IMG/VR virus record: IMGVR_UViG_3300035698_022190
Location: 146,209-210,208 of that record
Direction: 5' to 3' (one strand)
Length of the DNA stretch: 64,000 bases
DNA from: a virus
Below the pieces are notes generated by a model that made no database searches, had not been told where the DNA came from, and saw only the letters and a program-made list of their open reading frames with translations. Below, in pieces: positions 7,559 through 16,879 of the stretch (within the stretch, counting starts at the first letter, position 1; every line of letters begins with the position of its first letter). The translations under genes were made by a program, and so were the position numbers.

Positions 7559-7978
7559 TTAACTTGAGAGCTTTTCCTTTTCAACGTCCCATTTATGCTT
7601 CAACACAATCTTATAATGGTTAAACTGTTCATGACAATATGTACCCAGATTCATAATACCCCACCCTAAGAAAGGCCAGACACATGATCCTATAACTAAT
7701 AACATTATTAACGCTAATGTTAGGTCCTCTACCCTGTGTGAATGTAGGCTTGGATCTGTGTTTATTTCGATCATCTTAGCTACGCCCCAAATAAAAACTA
7801 GACCCGCAAAAATTCCACCAAAGGCTGTTCCTGTTCGCATATTGCGTTGGTCTTTGGAACCTCTCTGGTAGTTTCCGTCAGGCTTCCAAAGCCAAGCATG
7901 AATAGTGTGAAACCACTCTACCACAAGGGTAAGAGCTAAGTTCTTTGCTACATCTGTATTAGTCGGAGTTGCTGTCAT
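7559..7978 (-). CDS. membrane protein, two TM helices, 139 aa
   Basis: Two hydrophobic segments (about residues 52-70 and 85-108) are separated by a short polar loop, with cytosolic charged ends. Trp-rich. It overlaps the preceding gene by 20 bases and shares its layout, so the two may be distant paralogues or partners in an envelope complex. All nine Trp codons are TGG. Confidence 0.75.
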   Translation of the reverse strand: MTATPTNTDVAKNLALTLVVEWFHTIHAWLWKPDGNYQRGSKDQRNMRTGTAFGGIFAGLVFIWGVAKMIEINTDPSLHSHRVEDLTLALIMLLVIGSCVWPFLGWGIMNLGTYCHEQFNHYKIVLKHKWDVEKEKLSS

Positions 7979-8342
7979 GGAAGCTCTCCTTTAACTTTTC
8001 CCAAGACTCTTTGGCCTCGTCCCATTTACGTTCGCACCACCATATAAAACGTCCGGTAAGAAAGCCTATAACTCCCACACAAAACATAAGCAGCATAGCT
8101 AAGCATATCCATAGACAGAGGGTAAATATTCCCATTATAAATCCTGCCCAGTTAGGGATATCATTAGGAACTATGCCAAAGACAATAGCCCCAAAGAAGG
8201 GAAGTGATATCAATAGACCAACAACACCACCAACTGCTCCTCCTTGGTCTTCAAGATCTGAAGAGCCCCATTCATATACTATACTATCCCAGAAGTTACT
8301 TAAAGCATGCTTTAGAATTGCACCTGTTTCTGATTTATCCAT
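7959..8342 (-). CDS. membrane protein, two TM helices, 127 aa
   Basis: Hydrophobic segments at about residues 36-62 and 68-95 are followed by a charged, probably helical C-terminal tail. Function unknown. Its ATG overlaps the end of a small basic peptide gene upstream. Confidence 0.75.
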   Translation of the reverse strand: MDKSETGAILKHALSNFWDSIVYEWGSSDLEDQGGAVGGVVGLLISLPFFGAIVFGIVPNDIPNWAGFIMGIFTLCLWICLAMLLMFCVGVIGFLTGRFIWWCERKWDEAKESWEKLKESFHDSNSD

Positions 8343-8451
8343 CTTTCTTCTTCTTCCTTATATGTAGTAAGTGTAAGTTATACTTACGTTGACTTAAGCG
8401 TTTACGTAAGGGAATCAGCCCTCTACCATTACGCTTAGAATTATTATGCAT
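8335..8451 (-). CDS. small basic peptide, 38 aa
   Basis: AAAGGAG precedes the ATG at 8451. The product is strongly basic (many Arg/Lys, ending in a KKKK run). The TAA overlaps the start of the next gene, as in a coupled operon. A nucleic-acid-binding role is conceivable. Confidence 0.6.
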   Translation of the reverse strand: MHNNSKRNGRGLIPLRKRLSQRKYNLHLLHIRKKKKDG

Positions 8452-8493
8452 AATATCTCCTTTAATTAATACTTAATATTAAGTATACTAGAT

Positions 8494-8503
8494 TTCTTAT
8501 ACC
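8494..8503 (-). promoter_or_regulatory. GGTATAAGAA promoter motif
   Basis: Exact copy 42 bp before the 38-aa peptide gene, heading the three-gene membrane operon. Confidence 0.55.
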
Positions 8504-8514
8504 AAGAATTACCT

Positions 8515-8543
8515 TTGCTATTTGCCAAGGAAATGCTTATATT
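8515..8543 (+). promoter_or_regulatory. TTG-N20-TATATT promoter
   Basis: TTG at 8515 and TATATTTAAG at 8538 are separated by 20 bp. The start codon of the spike gene follows 8 bp after TATATT. Confidence 0.65.
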
Positions 8544-8551
8544 TAAGTGTT

Positions 8552-10438
8552 ATGAAAAAACGTAATGTATATTCTCCTTATTTAAAGGATAGTTTGGGCG
8601 CCAACATATCTCGAGTATTTAGAGCTGTTGTAGTTGCCATACCAAAAGAAGAGGGCACAAATCGTCGCACTATCAAGGTACGTGATCTGTCTTCGACTAT
8701 TGGACAGCTGTCTGAAACATTTACAGCATACCCCCCAAACCCCATACCGCACTCTGATACAGGGAGTGGTTTTTACTCTGTACCTGATGTAGGAACAGAA
8801 TGTGTAGTCACAGACACCCATGAAGACGGGATAGTCCAAATTTTGACATATACACCACATACGAAGACAAGTGCTTCAACCCCCCAAGGCGTTCGCCATG
8901 CTGAGAACACAGAGCCAGGGGATTTCTATTTAAAGTCAGGGGGACATATTAAAGGGGTATTGCAGCTTTCACGAGGGGGTCTTGCGAGTTTATTCGCTGG
9001 GCATTTTGCACGCTTATCTGTGAATGGCACGGATAAACTGGTTACAATAGGAAATAAGCGGTTTAAACACTTTAGTGCTGTAGGCAGGCATCTTAATACA
9101 TACCAAGAGTCAGATGATTATACCGGAGAAGATGAGTTTACTACTCACGAGGCTAGTTTTGCACGGACATTTGAACATCCGGGAAGTAGCGATCTTGATT
9201 ATGAAACTGAGATTCAACCTAAAATTATTACTACCAAGTATGTAGACAAAGCATTAGTGCGTGCCGGCGGTATACCAAACCGTAATCACGCCACAAAGTT
9301 TTACCCACAACATACTTACCAGATTGAAACTCGTCAATCAACTGGCGAGAACCCTCAAAAGAAAGATACTATAACCATCTTACGTTTAGGACACCAGGCA
9401 GGCCGTAATTTAGGAGTTTATAAGTACGGTACAGATTTATTCAACCCACCGGGGACCATGGTCGAGCTAGAAAGTAAGCGGGTGACAGCGTCTTCCTCTA
9501 GTTCGATGCTCTGGAGGTATGGAAAGTTTACAAAAGATATACAAACACGAAACCCTGATTTAGCAGCAGGAGCACCAGGCACTGACACAGATTATGTGAG
9601 TGGTGAAGTATTTCGTCATCAAGTATATGAAGGTATAACTCCGGGAGGGGGGTCCGTCTTAAACCCAATGGCAGACTCTAAGCATTATGATTTTGAATTC
9701 CCCAAAAATAAGGCTACAGAGCAACTGACTACCAGTTTCGGCACATTAACTAGTAATTTTGCGTCCGCAGATTTAAAAGGCAGTATTTGGCGTAAGCATA
9801 TTCATAGATATGATACCCCACTCACTGCAGCACCAAAAGGTTTGTCGCGAACGGAAATCTTAGGAAGAGCCTCTGAAGAATACTTGTATTCTGATGTAAT
9901 TTCACATTCACTGGGGACTACTACAGTAGATTATGAACATTATATAAAAAAAGATTTATATCAACGTATATGGACACGAGTAGCCGGGGGAACATCTAAG
10001 CTAAAGGAACAGGTGTCCGGCACAGATGATATTACTTACACCCTTACTCGATCGGACGATGACAATAGCGAAAAAATTACCTTAGAGAAGGATAAAGCTT
10101 TAATAAAAGTATTAACTAAGAGCACTACATATTTAGTTAAGCTGAATGAGGAGGCATTGACCATTTCTATTGAGGATGACACAGATAGTGGGTCAATAGA
10201 GCTAACATCGGGCGGAATCACCATAGACGCTGGAACTAGCCCTGCAAATATTATTAAGTTAGGCGGATCAGGTGGAGAGCAGCAATTAGTAACGAAGTCT
10301 TGGGTAACCAATATATTTATGAAACACATGCATCCAACAGCAGCAACCGGACCACCCTCTACACCTATCCCTTTGCCAGCAATAACTATTCCAGACTCAT
10401 CTAACTCACCCTATACTAAACAAACCAAGGCTGAATAA
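8552..10438 (+). CDS. baseplate spike protein (gp5/VgrG-like)
   Basis: The N-terminal 100 residues resemble the OB-fold of phage gp5/baseplate V proteins, with the GSGFYSVPDVGTECVV segment near residue 70. The long middle is a virion-type region. The C-terminus contains a KHMHPTAATGPPSTP stretch typical of the end of spike proteins that load a tip. I chose ATG 8552 because it follows the promoter by 8 bp; the longer frame starts at a TTG inside the promoter. First gene of a tail operon with TAATG junctions. All four Trp codons are TGG. Confidence 0.75.
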   Translation: MKKRNVYSPYLKDSLGANISRVFRAVVVAIPKEEGTNRRTIKVRDLSSTIGQLSETFTAYPPNPIPHSDTGSGFYSVPDVGTECVVTDTHEDGIVQILTYTPHTKTSASTPQGVRHAENTEPGDFYLKSGGHIKGVLQLSRGGLASLFAGHFARLSVNGTDKLVTIGNKRFKHFSAVGRHLNTYQESDDYTGEDEFTTHEASFARTFEHPGSSDLDYETEIQPKIITTKYVDKALVRAGGIPNRNHATKFYPQHTYQIETRQSTGENPQKKDTITILRLGHQAGRNLGVYKYGTDLFNPPGTMVELESKRVTASSSSSMLWRYGKFTKDIQTRNPDLAAGAPGTDTDYVSGEVFRHQVYEGITPGGGSVLNPMADSKHYDFEFPKNKATEQLTTSFGTLTSNFASADLKGSIWRKHIHRYDTPLTAAPKGLSRTEILGRASEEYLYSDVISHSLGTTTVDYEHYIKKDLYQRIWTRVAGGTSKLKEQVSGTDDITYTLTRSDDDNSEKITLEKDKALIKVLTKSTTYLVKLNEEALTISIEDDTDSGSIELTSGGITIDAGTSPANIIKLGGSGGEQQLVTKSWVTNIFMKHMHPTAATGPPSTPIPLPAITIPDSSNSPYTKQTKAE

Positions 10439-10701
10439 TGCAGACAGTAACAGAAGATAAAATATTTGAGACCTTTAAGTCTTTATATGAGTCCCAAAAC
10501 CATGAGGAAGAGGTAACGATATCGCACACCTTCAATGATGAGACGGGACAAATAACAGATGAGACAGAAGTTCAGGCATTTGATGTAAATGCAGATCTTG
10601 AAGCATTAGTACGCTCTATTATAAAAGCAATGCTAAGTGAAATTAGAAAGAATGGTATAGCTATGGGTGATTCAACTGCTACGAAAATTGAGGTCGGTTA
10701 A
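10438..10701 (+). CDS. hypothetical tail-operon protein, 87 aa
   Basis: Acidic, probably helical small protein with no recognised family. It overlaps its neighbours at TAATG junctions, placing it between the spike and the putative tip protein. Confidence 0.75.
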   Translation: MQTVTEDKIFETFKSLYESQNHEEEVTISHTFNDETGQITDETEVQAFDVNADLEALVRSIIKAMLSEIRKNGIAMGDSTATKIEVG

Positions 10702-11114
10702 TGAAGAGCTATATAGTCCATGGAGATAAGATTATATTTGAGCCTATGGCTGGGGCAGCAATAGTTACAGCCCCTCCTGCAGCATTTATTGTTACCAGCA
10801 ACATTGGGGTAGCTATGGGTAGTAAAAAGAATTTAGCAATAGAAGATGATTTAAAAAATGTAAAGGTAAGTGCTACATATATTAGTTCTGCCTTTGTTGG
10901 GGGTACGGGATTAGTTACTTTAATTAATTGGCCCAAAGTATCTAGCAAGACGACTAAGAAAAAGAAGGGGGTACTGACACATGGAGGTAAAGGAAAGTAT
11001 AAACTTAGTGTTGTAACGCCGGCTATCAATCCTTCGGGCGTGGTTGATCCAACACCTATATATAATGGGTCATTTACATCCGTTCCATCACAATTTGTAT
11101 TTACTGAGAAATAA
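10701..11114 (+). CDS. possible PAAR-like spike-tip protein, 137 aa
   Basis: Rich in Gly/Ala/Val with short beta-like repeats and a conserved-looking GTGLVTLINWP segment. Size, position next to the spike and composition resemble PAAR-like or DUF4280-type tip proteins, but the family match is weak and no metal ligands stand out. Confidence 0.45.
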   Translation: MKSYIVHGDKIIFEPMAGAAIVTAPPAAFIVTSNIGVAMGSKKNLAIEDDLKNVKVSATYISSAFVGGTGLVTLINWPKVSSKTTKKKKGVLTHGGKGKYKLSVVTPAINPSGVVDPTPIYNGSFTSVPSQFVFTEK

Positions 11115-11115
11115 C

Positions 11116-11144
11116 TTGACTAAAAGGTCAAACAAGGATATATT
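11116..11144 (+). promoter_or_regulatory. TTG-N20-TATATT promoter
   Basis: TTGACT and TATATTTAGG with 20-bp spacing lie upstream of the large 726-aa gene. The leader is about 60 bases and contains a 13-codon frame. Confidence 0.7.
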
Positions 11145-11152
11145 TAGGTATA

Positions 11153-11194
11153 ATGAAACAATTAACATCATATAACACGAGCACACGTTCATAA
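11153..11194 (+). CDS. possible leader peptide, 13 aa
   Basis: ATG 8 bp after TATATT opens a 13-codon frame (MKQLTSYNTSTRS) ending in TAA 15 bases before the next ATG. It could be a regulatory upstream frame or chance. Confidence 0.3.
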   Translation: MKQLTSYNTSTRS

Positions 11195-11209
11195 GGCTGG
11201 GAGACGCAA

Positions 11210-13390
11210 ATGAATAACTTATTTCTAGACAATGTTGAGTTTGAAAAGATCGGGGAGCTGATATACTTAGACAAAGATTCAACTAAGTGGATTAAAACAA
11301 TAGTAGGTGCATTCTTGGAACAATACCCAATGATGCAAGACTTGCCTATTACCCTTTCTTGGAAAAAGAAAGATACTAATAAGGGTTACGGCGTTGGTAC
11401 ACTAAACATAGCAGGAGCACAGGTTCCCGTTATTGCAAACCAATGGCAGGTATCACCTTTTGATATCATTCTTGTTTCTGGACAAACATATCCATTAAAC
11501 ACAGACATCTTACAAACTTTAATGACTGAGGCTTCACCTTTTAAAGGTGTTGCTGGGTCTGGAAAGAAACAATCTATGGCTATCTTTGGAGAACAGCTAC
11601 AGATTTCACCACAAGATGTAGGACAAACACCTATTAAATATGCGTCAGCCAATTCTTTTATTGATGCGATAGAAAATGTAGATAAGCAGGCCGTTATAAA
11701 TATTCTTAGAACTGTACAAGATAATCCTACAATTAAGCAAGGCTTTGTTGATAATGACACATATGACATAATTGAGAAAATAGCTACAAAGAAGGTAACT
11801 GACTTACAATCAACGGTGGACACATTTACTCGTGGATTAGAGATGGATCGCCAATTTGTAGCCTCAGATGCTTATGGCAATAAAATTTTAAAGCAAGCTA
11901 ATTCAGCAGTGGATGTGACATGGGATACATCCATTACTCCAGCCGAGGGTGAAACTTATGAATTGAAAACAGCTACACTACCAGAGATTGAAGATGTTAA
12001 GGTTAAAAAACCTGTCGCTATCTTTGGAACGGATACAGACACAGTCTTGCATATATATGAAGACAGATCATGGGAAATAAAAGAAGCAGAATTAAATGAA
12101 GAGCTGGAGAGTACACTTGAAAGTGATCAGCCACACACCGGTGACTTCGGAGTTTGGGCACTACATAATAAGGTAACTGCTCCTTTTGAGGTTTCTCGTA
12201 TTTACAAAACAGCTGAAGTTGATGCTGTAAATAAATATCATATTACAGATTCAGATGACTCTCTATATTTAACAAAAGAGGGTGAATGGTTCAGAACACA
12301 GGAAGAGCGCGAACAGCCACTAACATCTAATTTTGAAGCTGAAGGTGTCGACCCCAAAGTTCATGACTTTGGTGTATGGATCACTAACGATAATGTTACT
12401 GAGCCTTTTGAAATAGTTTCAATGGAAAAGATTGCTGAAATTGGTCAGTGGGAAATCACCGGACATTCAGGTCTAAAGATGACACGTTACTATCCCATTC
12501 GTACCAAGTCGGAAGAATTAGTAGAGAAAGAAAAAAATGCATACTACGTACCAGGAAATGCTAAATTTGTCAAACTAGGTGCTCAGGTAACTGAGGCTGA
12601 TACTGCAGATGTATATAAACAAGCAGCGGAACTAGCAGCTGAAACTAGCGCTGTGTGTATTGAAGGAACAGCTGATTTTCGCAAAGTTTCTTATTATCTT
12701 GAAAAAGATTGTGAGAATAAATCCTTTGTGAATCATCAAATGTATCTGGATGCAAAAGTCGTACCTGAAAAGGCAAGGTTCATTAAATTAGGCGAAAAAG
12801 CCACATATAAATTGCCCAATAGAATAAAAGAAAATGTACACAATATCCATAAAGATTCTGCAGGGCTATACAGATTAAGTGGTAGAGAGTTTGATAAATA
12901 TGCAGATAAACACGAAACTCGTGATCTGAACCATGATAGTGCTTTTTGGGCAATGGTTCACTGTGGAGTAGCCAAAGAAGATCTTCGTAAAATAGCATCA
13001 ATGCACAATGGAGAGACTATTGCGTTGATATCTAACCCAAAAGCTCCATTATCTGTAAAAGATGTGGTTGGCGCAGTAGAACGCAATTATGAAAAGCATG
13101 CAGAAACTATTGGTAAGCTAAAGATCAATTTAGTGAAGGAAGCTTCTGTGTTAAATAATAAAGGTAGTGTAGATGCTGTATTATCTTTAGGATTACTAAA
13201 GAAAAGTAATGCATTAGAATATTCTAACCTTGTACCTCAATATGAGAGTGTAATGTCAGATATGGCAAAATTACTATTAGCCACACGTCTGGGAATGCAG
13301 CAAGTTCCAGAGGAAGCAGTAAAGACGGCTATGTTATCTCTAGCTGATGTAGTGGCGGTATTAAAACAAATTGGAGCCGTAAATAAATAA
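11210..13390 (+). CDS. large structural protein, 726 aa
   Basis: No named family recognised. Residues about 270-470 contain imperfectly repeated segments of the type GDFGVWALHNKVTAPFEVSRI and HDFGVWITNDNVTEPFEIVSM, a tandem duplication. The C-terminal 130 residues look helical. Position in the tail operon and size suggest a virion component. GGGAG upstream of the ATG can serve as ribosome site. All ten Trp codons are TGG. Confidence 0.7.
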   Translation: MNNLFLDNVEFEKIGELIYLDKDSTKWIKTIVGAFLEQYPMMQDLPITLSWKKKDTNKGYGVGTLNIAGAQVPVIANQWQVSPFDIILVSGQTYPLNTDILQTLMTEASPFKGVAGSGKKQSMAIFGEQLQISPQDVGQTPIKYASANSFIDAIENVDKQAVINILRTVQDNPTIKQGFVDNDTYDIIEKIATKKVTDLQSTVDTFTRGLEMDRQFVASDAYGNKILKQANSAVDVTWDTSITPAEGETYELKTATLPEIEDVKVKKPVAIFGTDTDTVLHIYEDRSWEIKEAELNEELESTLESDQPHTGDFGVWALHNKVTAPFEVSRIYKTAEVDAVNKYHITDSDDSLYLTKEGEWFRTQEEREQPLTSNFEAEGVDPKVHDFGVWITNDNVTEPFEIVSMEKIAEIGQWEITGHSGLKMTRYYPIRTKSEELVEKEKNAYYVPGNAKFVKLGAQVTEADTADVYKQAAELAAETSAVCIEGTADFRKVSYYLEKDCENKSFVNHQMYLDAKVVPEKARFIKLGEKATYKLPNRIKENVHNIHKDSAGLYRLSGREFDKYADKHETRDLNHDSAFWAMVHCGVAKEDLRKIASMHNGETIALISNPKAPLSVKDVVGAVERNYEKHAETIGKLKINLVKEASVLNNKGSVDAVLSLGLLKKSNALEYSNLVPQYESVMSDMAKLLLATRLGMQQVPEEAVKTAMLSLADVVAVLKQIGAVNK

Positions 13391-13400
13391 CGGAAATATT

Positions 13401-13694
13401 ATGAGTGAATATACAGTATACAGTAAATCAGCTACGCGTTTAAATTCTTTAGACTTAAACATAACTTATATGAGTAGCCCGGGATATACTACTAGTGGGT
13501 TACTTGAACCTGACACTTATGTTACTGAATACTCTGGTAATGTAGTAGCTACCTTCGATACTAATCTAGAAAGAGAGAATTTAACTATCCGAAAAGATTT
13601 AATGCCATTTCTTACATCGGCAGAGAAAGCAGGGATAGTTGCTATTATAACACGACTAAAGACATTAGCCGAAGGAACTATAGACAATGGGTAA
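13401..13694 (+). CDS. hypothetical tail-operon protein, 97 aa
   Basis: Ser/Thr-rich N-terminus and a charged C-terminal helix; no family recognised. It follows the 726-aa gene by 10 bp and is probably co-transcribed. Confidence 0.65.
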   Translation: MSEYTVYSKSATRLNSLDLNITYMSSPGYTTSGLLEPDTYVTEYSGNVVATFDTNLERENLTIRKDLMPFLTSAEKAGIVAIITRLKTLAEGTIDNG

Positions 13695-13737
13695 ATTCTT
13701 TAAAAAAGTCTGGGATAACGTTAGTGCCAAGAAAGTC
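13687..13737 (+). CDS. possible micropeptide, 16 aa
   Basis: An ATG overlapping the previous stop opens a frame for MGKFFKKVWDNVSAKKV-like cationic amphipathic sequence ending at TAG. The composition resembles a membrane-active helix, but the length gives little statistical support. Confidence 0.25.
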
Positions 13738-13855
13738 TAGCCAATATGAACCAGGATCTGCGCAGAGAGACAGAATTTCAGAATCTTCTTCATTTTACTT
13801 AAATTAATTAAGCAAATTAACCAATATACCTAAAATATTTAAGCACACACAAAAT

Positions 13856-14203
13856 ATGGCAAAACTTAATGCTAACCCTCCTCTAACAATATCAAAAGAG
13901 GCACATCAGGTTATAGAATCCACCCGATTGAACGCTCACAAGAAGAAAAGTGATTTTTTGCGTGTTAAGGCTACTGTTAGACCTGACACACCCACAGTAT
14001 CCTTCGATATGTTCTTCGATGATGTACTTATGAAGGGAGATATGGCATATAAGACAGAGGGAACAAAACTTTTGTTGGATAATGACACTGCATACTTACT
14101 TGTAGGGTCAAAGCTAGTCCAACTAGACTCAGGAGAGTTAAAATTCGTACATTTAGACACCACAGCATGCTTTGACATGACAGATACACCCATTATGAAC
14201 TAG
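13856..14203 (+). CDS. possible HesB/IscA-fold protein, 115 aa
   Basis: Length and the order LTISKEA, LRVKATV, VSFDMFFDD, then alternating hydrophobics resemble the A-type iron-sulfur carrier fold found in some marine phages. The conserved cysteines of true carriers are absent (only one Cys near residue 107), so if the fold is right, cluster binding is doubtful. Last gene before the GC-rich island. Confidence 0.35.
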   Translation: MAKLNANPPLTISKEAHQVIESTRLNAHKKKSDFLRVKATVRPDTPTVSFDMFFDDVLMKGDMAYKTEGTKLLLDNDTAYLLVGSKLVQLDSGELKFVHLDTTACFDMTDTPIMN

Positions 14204-14226
14204 ACACAGACAACATATTCCTTCAT

Positions 14227-14255
14227 AAGGCCTAGACCTAATAAGTTTAGGCCTT
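14227..14255. terminator. intrinsic terminator
   Basis: AAGGCCTA/TAGGCCTT stem follows the 115-aa gene. Confidence 0.65.
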
Positions 14256-14860
14256 TCTGTATCTAGACCTTACTATATTAGGCAAATACCCAAGTTTTTC
14301 ACGGAACAACAACCCAAGCCTCCGGCTTCGGCCTTCGGCCTCCGCCTCGGACGGTAAAGCACCGTCCTCGGACTGCCTACGGCACCGGGGGACCGTCGCG
14401 TGTGTGCAATGTGCGCAATGTGCGCTGTTGAGCGGGTGTGTGCTGTTGAGCGGGTGTTTTACCCGCGAGAGTTTTTCGAGCTGTTGCGAGCTGTATGTGC
14501 GAGCTGTGTTTTACAGCGAAGCTTGGGTTTTATGGTGCTTATGGGCAACATTAATTGCCAATATGACGCATAACAGTGCTTATAGCCAACATGCTAATAA
14601 CCAATATATGGCCGGTTACGTCATGATATAGGCCTTAACAACCAATAAATTACCTATTAACAATCCAAACTTTTCGACAAGGATGTAGGGTCCCCTATCG
14701 GCCCCCCATAGAGTACCTAGATGTGGCCGACAAAATTACCAGGGTACTTGGTATCGCAATCTGTGATCTCAAATTTTTTTAATTTAAATTTCACAAAGGT
14801 CTCTATAGAAATTTTTAAGCTAAAGAAAAGGCTTCTTAAAATAAGCCCTTTCTATAAATG
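14256..14860. other. non-coding GC-rich repeat island and flank
   Basis: No gene is evident. 14311-14529 is much richer in G+C than the rest of the window. It is bounded by 9-bp inverted repeats (AACCCAAGC at 14311-14319, GCTTGGGTT at 14521-14529) and contains the 16-bp direct repeat GCTGTTGAGCGGGTGT at 14424 and 14442, three GCGAGCTGT copies near 14477-14507, and a GGACGGT/ACCGTCC hairpin. The following 14530-14640 carries repeated CCAAT/CCAACAT motifs. Confidence 0.6.
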
Positions 14861-15367
14861 CTATAGAAATTCCATTTTTGTTTGTACTGATTTGAAACGG
14901 TTCCCCAGTACTTGTGCTAGCCATATTCTATTACTGAAGAATTGGTATTCATTATAAACAATATAATCCACATCTATATTTCCAAGACGTTGCGCAGCCT
15001 CTACAAACATACCAGCAACTTCAAAAATATCATCTGTAGGGATGGCTGCCCCTGTAACATATTGTCCAATTAGTAGTACACGATCACCGGGTTGGTGCAT
15101 ATCTTCTACAATGCGGCGTATCTCGGGCACGCAACAGCTGTCCAGATGGAAGTTACCCAGGGTACCACATTCAACTCCCTTTCCCATTTTTCGAGCAACA
15201 AGAGTGGCTACAGTATCTTCGGCGAAATCCGGCTCAGTAAAACGTCTGTGTAAAAAATGACGCACAGCCTTTTCTGGCGTAAGTGAAGTTTCTCCCTCAA
15301 AGGAAGCTAGTAATGGCACATTTAGATCTAAAGCTTGTACAAATCCATGTAATTCTTGAGGATTCAT
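14861..15367 (-). CDS. hypothetical protein, 168 aa
   Basis: Soluble alpha/beta-looking protein with no recognised family. It has an AAGGAG ribosome site and a promoter motif 40 bp upstream, and is the only minus-strand gene between the tail operon and the carbohydrate cluster. Confidence 0.65.
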   Translation of the reverse strand: MNPQELHGFVQALDLNVPLLASFEGETSLTPEKAVRHFLHRRFTEPDFAEDTVATLVARKMGKGVECGTLGNFHLDSCCVPEIRRIVEDMHQPGDRVLLIGQYVTGAAIPTDDIFEVAGMFVEAAQRLGNIDVDYIVYNEYQFFSNRIWLAQVLGNRFKSVQTKMEFL

Positions 15368-15407
15368 TTTTTGTCTCCTTTTATTTAGTTAGTAAATTAA
15401 GTTACTG

Positions 15408-15417
15408 TTCTTATACC
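15408..15417 (-). promoter_or_regulatory. GGTATAAGAA promoter motif
   Basis: Exact copy 40 bp before the 168-aa gene, back to back with a plus-strand promoter. Confidence 0.55.
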
Positions 15418-15439
15418 TAATTTTTTTAAGATTTTGAAG

Positions 15440-15468
15440 TTGCCCTTTTGATTTTTTTACCTTATATT
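15440..15468 (+). promoter_or_regulatory. TTG-N20-TATATT promoter
   Basis: TTG at 15440 and TATATTTAAAC at 15463; the ATG is 21 bp further on. Confidence 0.6.
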
Positions 15469-15489
15469 TAAACATAACCATAAAATTAT

Positions 15490-16842
15490 ATGCCTGAATC
15501 ATTTGATCTTTTTAAAAAAGAAGTCACAGAATGGCTTCTAGACAACGTTCCACAAAATGCTCGAATCCTTGATGTAGGTCCTGGTAAAGGAACCTATAGT
15601 CAGCTCCTTAAACCATATGGCTATCGCCTAGATTGTGTAGAAATATGGCAACCTTACATAGACAAGTATGAGCTATCCAGCCAATACGATCATGTATATA
15701 ATCAAGATATAATGGATTTTGAGGGCCTAGCTTTATATGATTTCATAATTCTAGGGGACGTCCTTGAACACATACCTACGATGCAGGCACAGCAACTTAT
15801 AAATAGTATAATTCAGAAAGGTATAGGATGTCTTGTAGCGGTACCATATAGTATGGAACAGGGAGAATACGATGGCAATATTTATGAGACACACCATCAA
15901 CCAGATTTAACAGAAGATGTTATGAACTATAGATATCCGAGCTTGACGCTTATATATGGTAATCAGTACTACGCATACTACACTAACAAATCTTGGAAAT
16001 ATGAAAAGGCATACGTACTCTTTACAACTGAGTCCTACTCTGATCTGGCTGATATATGTTGCCAATCAATTCGGGCTGTTAGCAAACACCCTATACTTGT
16101 ATATATGGCAAATTCTGATAAACAACTGGCGTCAGCTACCGAAACTATTCGGTGGGATTGTGATGCTAAAATTTTAGTTAATCGAGATGATTTTATACAT
16201 CGTCGAGATAAAAATATATATTTACTTCTGAAAGAAAGACCTTCAATAATGTTAGATGCTTTAAAGCGAACTGAGGTTGCAGCATATGTTGATACGGACT
16301 CTATTGCTAGTAAGCATGCGGATAGAATGTTTGCTTTTTATGATCCAACAGAGGCTTACCCCCATTTTACTAAAGGGATTTATGAGTTTCTGATGGTTGA
16401 TGGAAAAGGCGGGGTTGAGAATAGAGATGAACTTCACAAATCCTTAGAACATAATGCGTGTGATTTGTTTTCTATAGATCAAAGCACACGAAAAGATTAT
16501 AGACAAACAGGTTATTTTGTGTGTGGACAAAATACTACAGGCTTTCTTAAGGAGTGGTATTGGATGTGCCTACACCCGACAATTTTGGGAAATACTTTTA
16601 AGTATTGTCCTTTTCATGAAGAGACCATCGTAAATGTCTTATTATGGAAATATGACCTCACGTGCGGGCTCCCCTTAGTTTATGTAAACGGACTCCATAA
16701 GGATCTTACTTTTAATGGACAAGAACAGCTTTTAGAGGACTGGGTAAAGATTCCAACGCATGAGGAAAATTTACTATTCTACCATGGCGAAAAAGATATA
16801 AAGAAATTAAAGAAATTTCTGCAATATTTGAGGACTTTTTAA
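15490..16842 (+). CDS. methyltransferase-glycosyltransferase fusion, 450 aa
   Basis: Residues 15-150 form a class I SAM-dependent methyltransferase: glycine-rich motif ILDVGPGKGTYS near residue 25, acidic LDCVEIW near 49, and FIILGDVLEH near 85. Residues 170-445 resemble a nucleotide-sugar transferase, with a DxD-like YVDTDS near residue 260. It probably modifies a glycan. Two sulfotransferases follow on the same strand, so the set may decorate surface polysaccharide or a virion glycan. Confidence 0.7.
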   Translation: MPESFDLFKKEVTEWLLDNVPQNARILDVGPGKGTYSQLLKPYGYRLDCVEIWQPYIDKYELSSQYDHVYNQDIMDFEGLALYDFIILGDVLEHIPTMQAQQLINSIIQKGIGCLVAVPYSMEQGEYDGNIYETHHQPDLTEDVMNYRYPSLTLIYGNQYYAYYTNKSWKYEKAYVLFTTESYSDLADICCQSIRAVSKHPILVYMANSDKQLASATETIRWDCDAKILVNRDDFIHRRDKNIYLLLKERPSIMLDALKRTEVAAYVDTDSIASKHADRMFAFYDPTEAYPHFTKGIYEFLMVDGKGGVENRDELHKSLEHNACDLFSIDQSTRKDYRQTGYFVCGQNTTGFLKEWYWMCLHPTILGNTFKYCPFHEETIVNVLLWKYDLTCGLPLVYVNGLHKDLTFNGQEQLLEDWVKIPTHEENLLFYHGEKDIKKLKKFLQYLRTF

Positions 16843-16845
16843 TAG

Positions 16846-16874
16846 TTGCTATTCTGGGTTTTTTTAGTTATATT
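16846..16874 (+). promoter_or_regulatory. TTG-N20-TATATT promoter
   Basis: TTG at 16846, TATATT at 16869, then only five bases before ATG 16880. Confidence 0.7.
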
Positions 16875-16879
16875 TAAAC

